From: Bacillota bacterium
GTDB taxonomy: Bacteria; Bacillota; SHA-98; UBA4971
NCBI GenBank assembly: GCA_012516125.1
Contig: JAAYXB010000067.1
Location: 22,582 to 86,581, forward strand
Reading direction: 5' to 3'
DNA length: 64,000 nucleotides
Shown: piece by piece, positions 63,544 to 64,000 of the stretch
Layout of the letters: every line of letters starts with the position of its first letter
How positions within the stretch are numbered: the first letter of the stretch is position 1
Program-made: the position numbers and the translations under genes
The notes under the pieces: generated by a model
The model's input: the letters and a program-made list of their open reading frames with translations, nothing else
The model's database searches: none
What the model was told of the DNA's origin: nothing

Positions 63544-63931
63544 ACCCTATCGTTCGCCCCCCTGTCTTACCCTACCTTGCCTTGCGCTGGCCTGCCCTGC
63601 CTTGCCCTGCCCTGCCATGCTCCGCCCTGCTCTGCGCAGCCAGTCCGCGCTTCCTGGACCACCTGGACCGACCGCCAGTATTCTACTACATACTCCTGCC
63701 GGCCGCCAGAGGGGGCACGCCCCTGAGGGATTGAAAGTGGCTGGGAAAACGGAGTAAGATCGGCTGCTGGGAAGGGGTGCAGGGGTTGACTATAGGGGTG
63801 TGGCAGCGGTATTGACGCGTATCGGAAGTGTGAAGCGCTTATGAGACGAAAATAGGGTGTGCAGCTGCTATGCGGGATCCAGCGGTCAGATCTCGCAGGT
63901 GGATCTGGGCAGCTTGGGTGGCATCACCAGT
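63544..63931. other. Intergenic region with CCTGC/CTTGC pentamer repeats
   Basis: 63566-63640 is a degenerate run of five-base CCTGC, CTTGC and CCTGC-like units. The remainder (to 63931) holds no gene I can recognise. Confidence 0.55.
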
Positions 63932-64000
63932 TTACGTGACCTTCCCCACGGTCTGCTCTATCGCCTCCTCCAGGCTCAGCCCCTGCTTTGTCAGGGATAA
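63932..64000 (-). CDS. C-terminal fragment of a gene running off the window
   Basis: The minus-strand frame ends LSLTKQGLSLEEAIEQTVGK, VT and stop at 63932, and is open to the window edge. The amphipathic SLEEAIEQTV helix looks protein-like, but 22 residues are too few to assign a family. Confidence 0.4.
   Translation of the reverse strand, partial: LSLTKQGLSLEEAIEQTVGKVT

Noticed and set aside
1..64000. rRNA, tRNA, prophage or intact insertion sequence
   Set aside because: I saw no rRNA or tRNA-like segments, no transposase or integrase, and no phage structural genes on either strand.

Overview
The window looks like a chromosomal segment of a high-GC, probably diderm (outer-membrane-bearing) member of the Bacillota. 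The Bacillota placement rests on a ComFA-type helicase with a ComF protein, a RecD2 helicase, a YezD-family protein, a SAM-I riboswitch in front of metK and AGGAGG ribosome binding sites. The diderm inference rests on a Tad pilus locus with a full secretin, two long proteins with repetitive C-terminal beta-barrel-like regions, and a periplasmic chaperone-like protein. Placement in a group such as Limnochordia is a guess.

Layout. 1-11.4 kb (minus strand): an Ig/beta-barrel outer-membrane-type protein, a small membrane protein, a lipoprotein and a 2625-residue Ig/FN3-repeat surface protein. 11.4-12.4 kb: a YezD-family gene, a tiny leader-like ORF and a cluster of TGTCCGG palindromes. 12.4-17.7 kb (plus strand): an ECF sigma factor, a zinc-finger anti-sigma-like protein and a 1177-residue TPR-CHAT protease-like protein, a cassette that recalls the protease/sigma branch of type III-E CRISPR but without CRISPR. 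18-20.7 kb: a sigma54 activator fused to ferredoxin and iron-hydrogenase-like domains, preceded by the C-terminal remnant of a second activator. 22-28 kb: comF and comFA (divergent), then a sigma54 activator without a sensor domain. 28-36 kb: a three-gene set (two-repeat secreted protein, chaperone-like protein, giant barrel protein) resembling a chaperone-usher-type assembly system. 37-43 kb: recD2, a 966-bp array of 27 helically phased palindromes, and a polysaccharide deacetylase. 43.8-58.4 kb (minus strand): a small-multidrug-export-family protein, a DUF192 protein and a complete Tad/Flp operon. The operon has two Flp pilins, TadV, TadE, TadG, a small unknown, CpaB, secretin, CpaE, TadA, TadB and TadC; it is led by a c-di-GMP-I riboswitch and preceded by a NarL/DegS-type two-component pair. 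58.7-63.5 kb: a Gfo/Idh/MocA oxidoreductase, metK with SAM-I riboswitch and terminator, and an AspT/YidE-type transporter. A gene fragment runs off the right edge.

The main theme is the cell surface and its regulation: giant secreted repeat proteins, a possible chaperone-assisted export system and a c-di-GMP-controlled pilus, surrounded by sigma54 and ECF regulators. Intergenic DNA is rich in structured repeats: a three-copy palindromic MITE-like element, a two-copy hairpin element, 10-bp tandem repeats and the palindrome array. Several conserved proteins carry in-frame low-complexity insertions. No rRNA, tRNA, CRISPR array or intact transposase was recognised.
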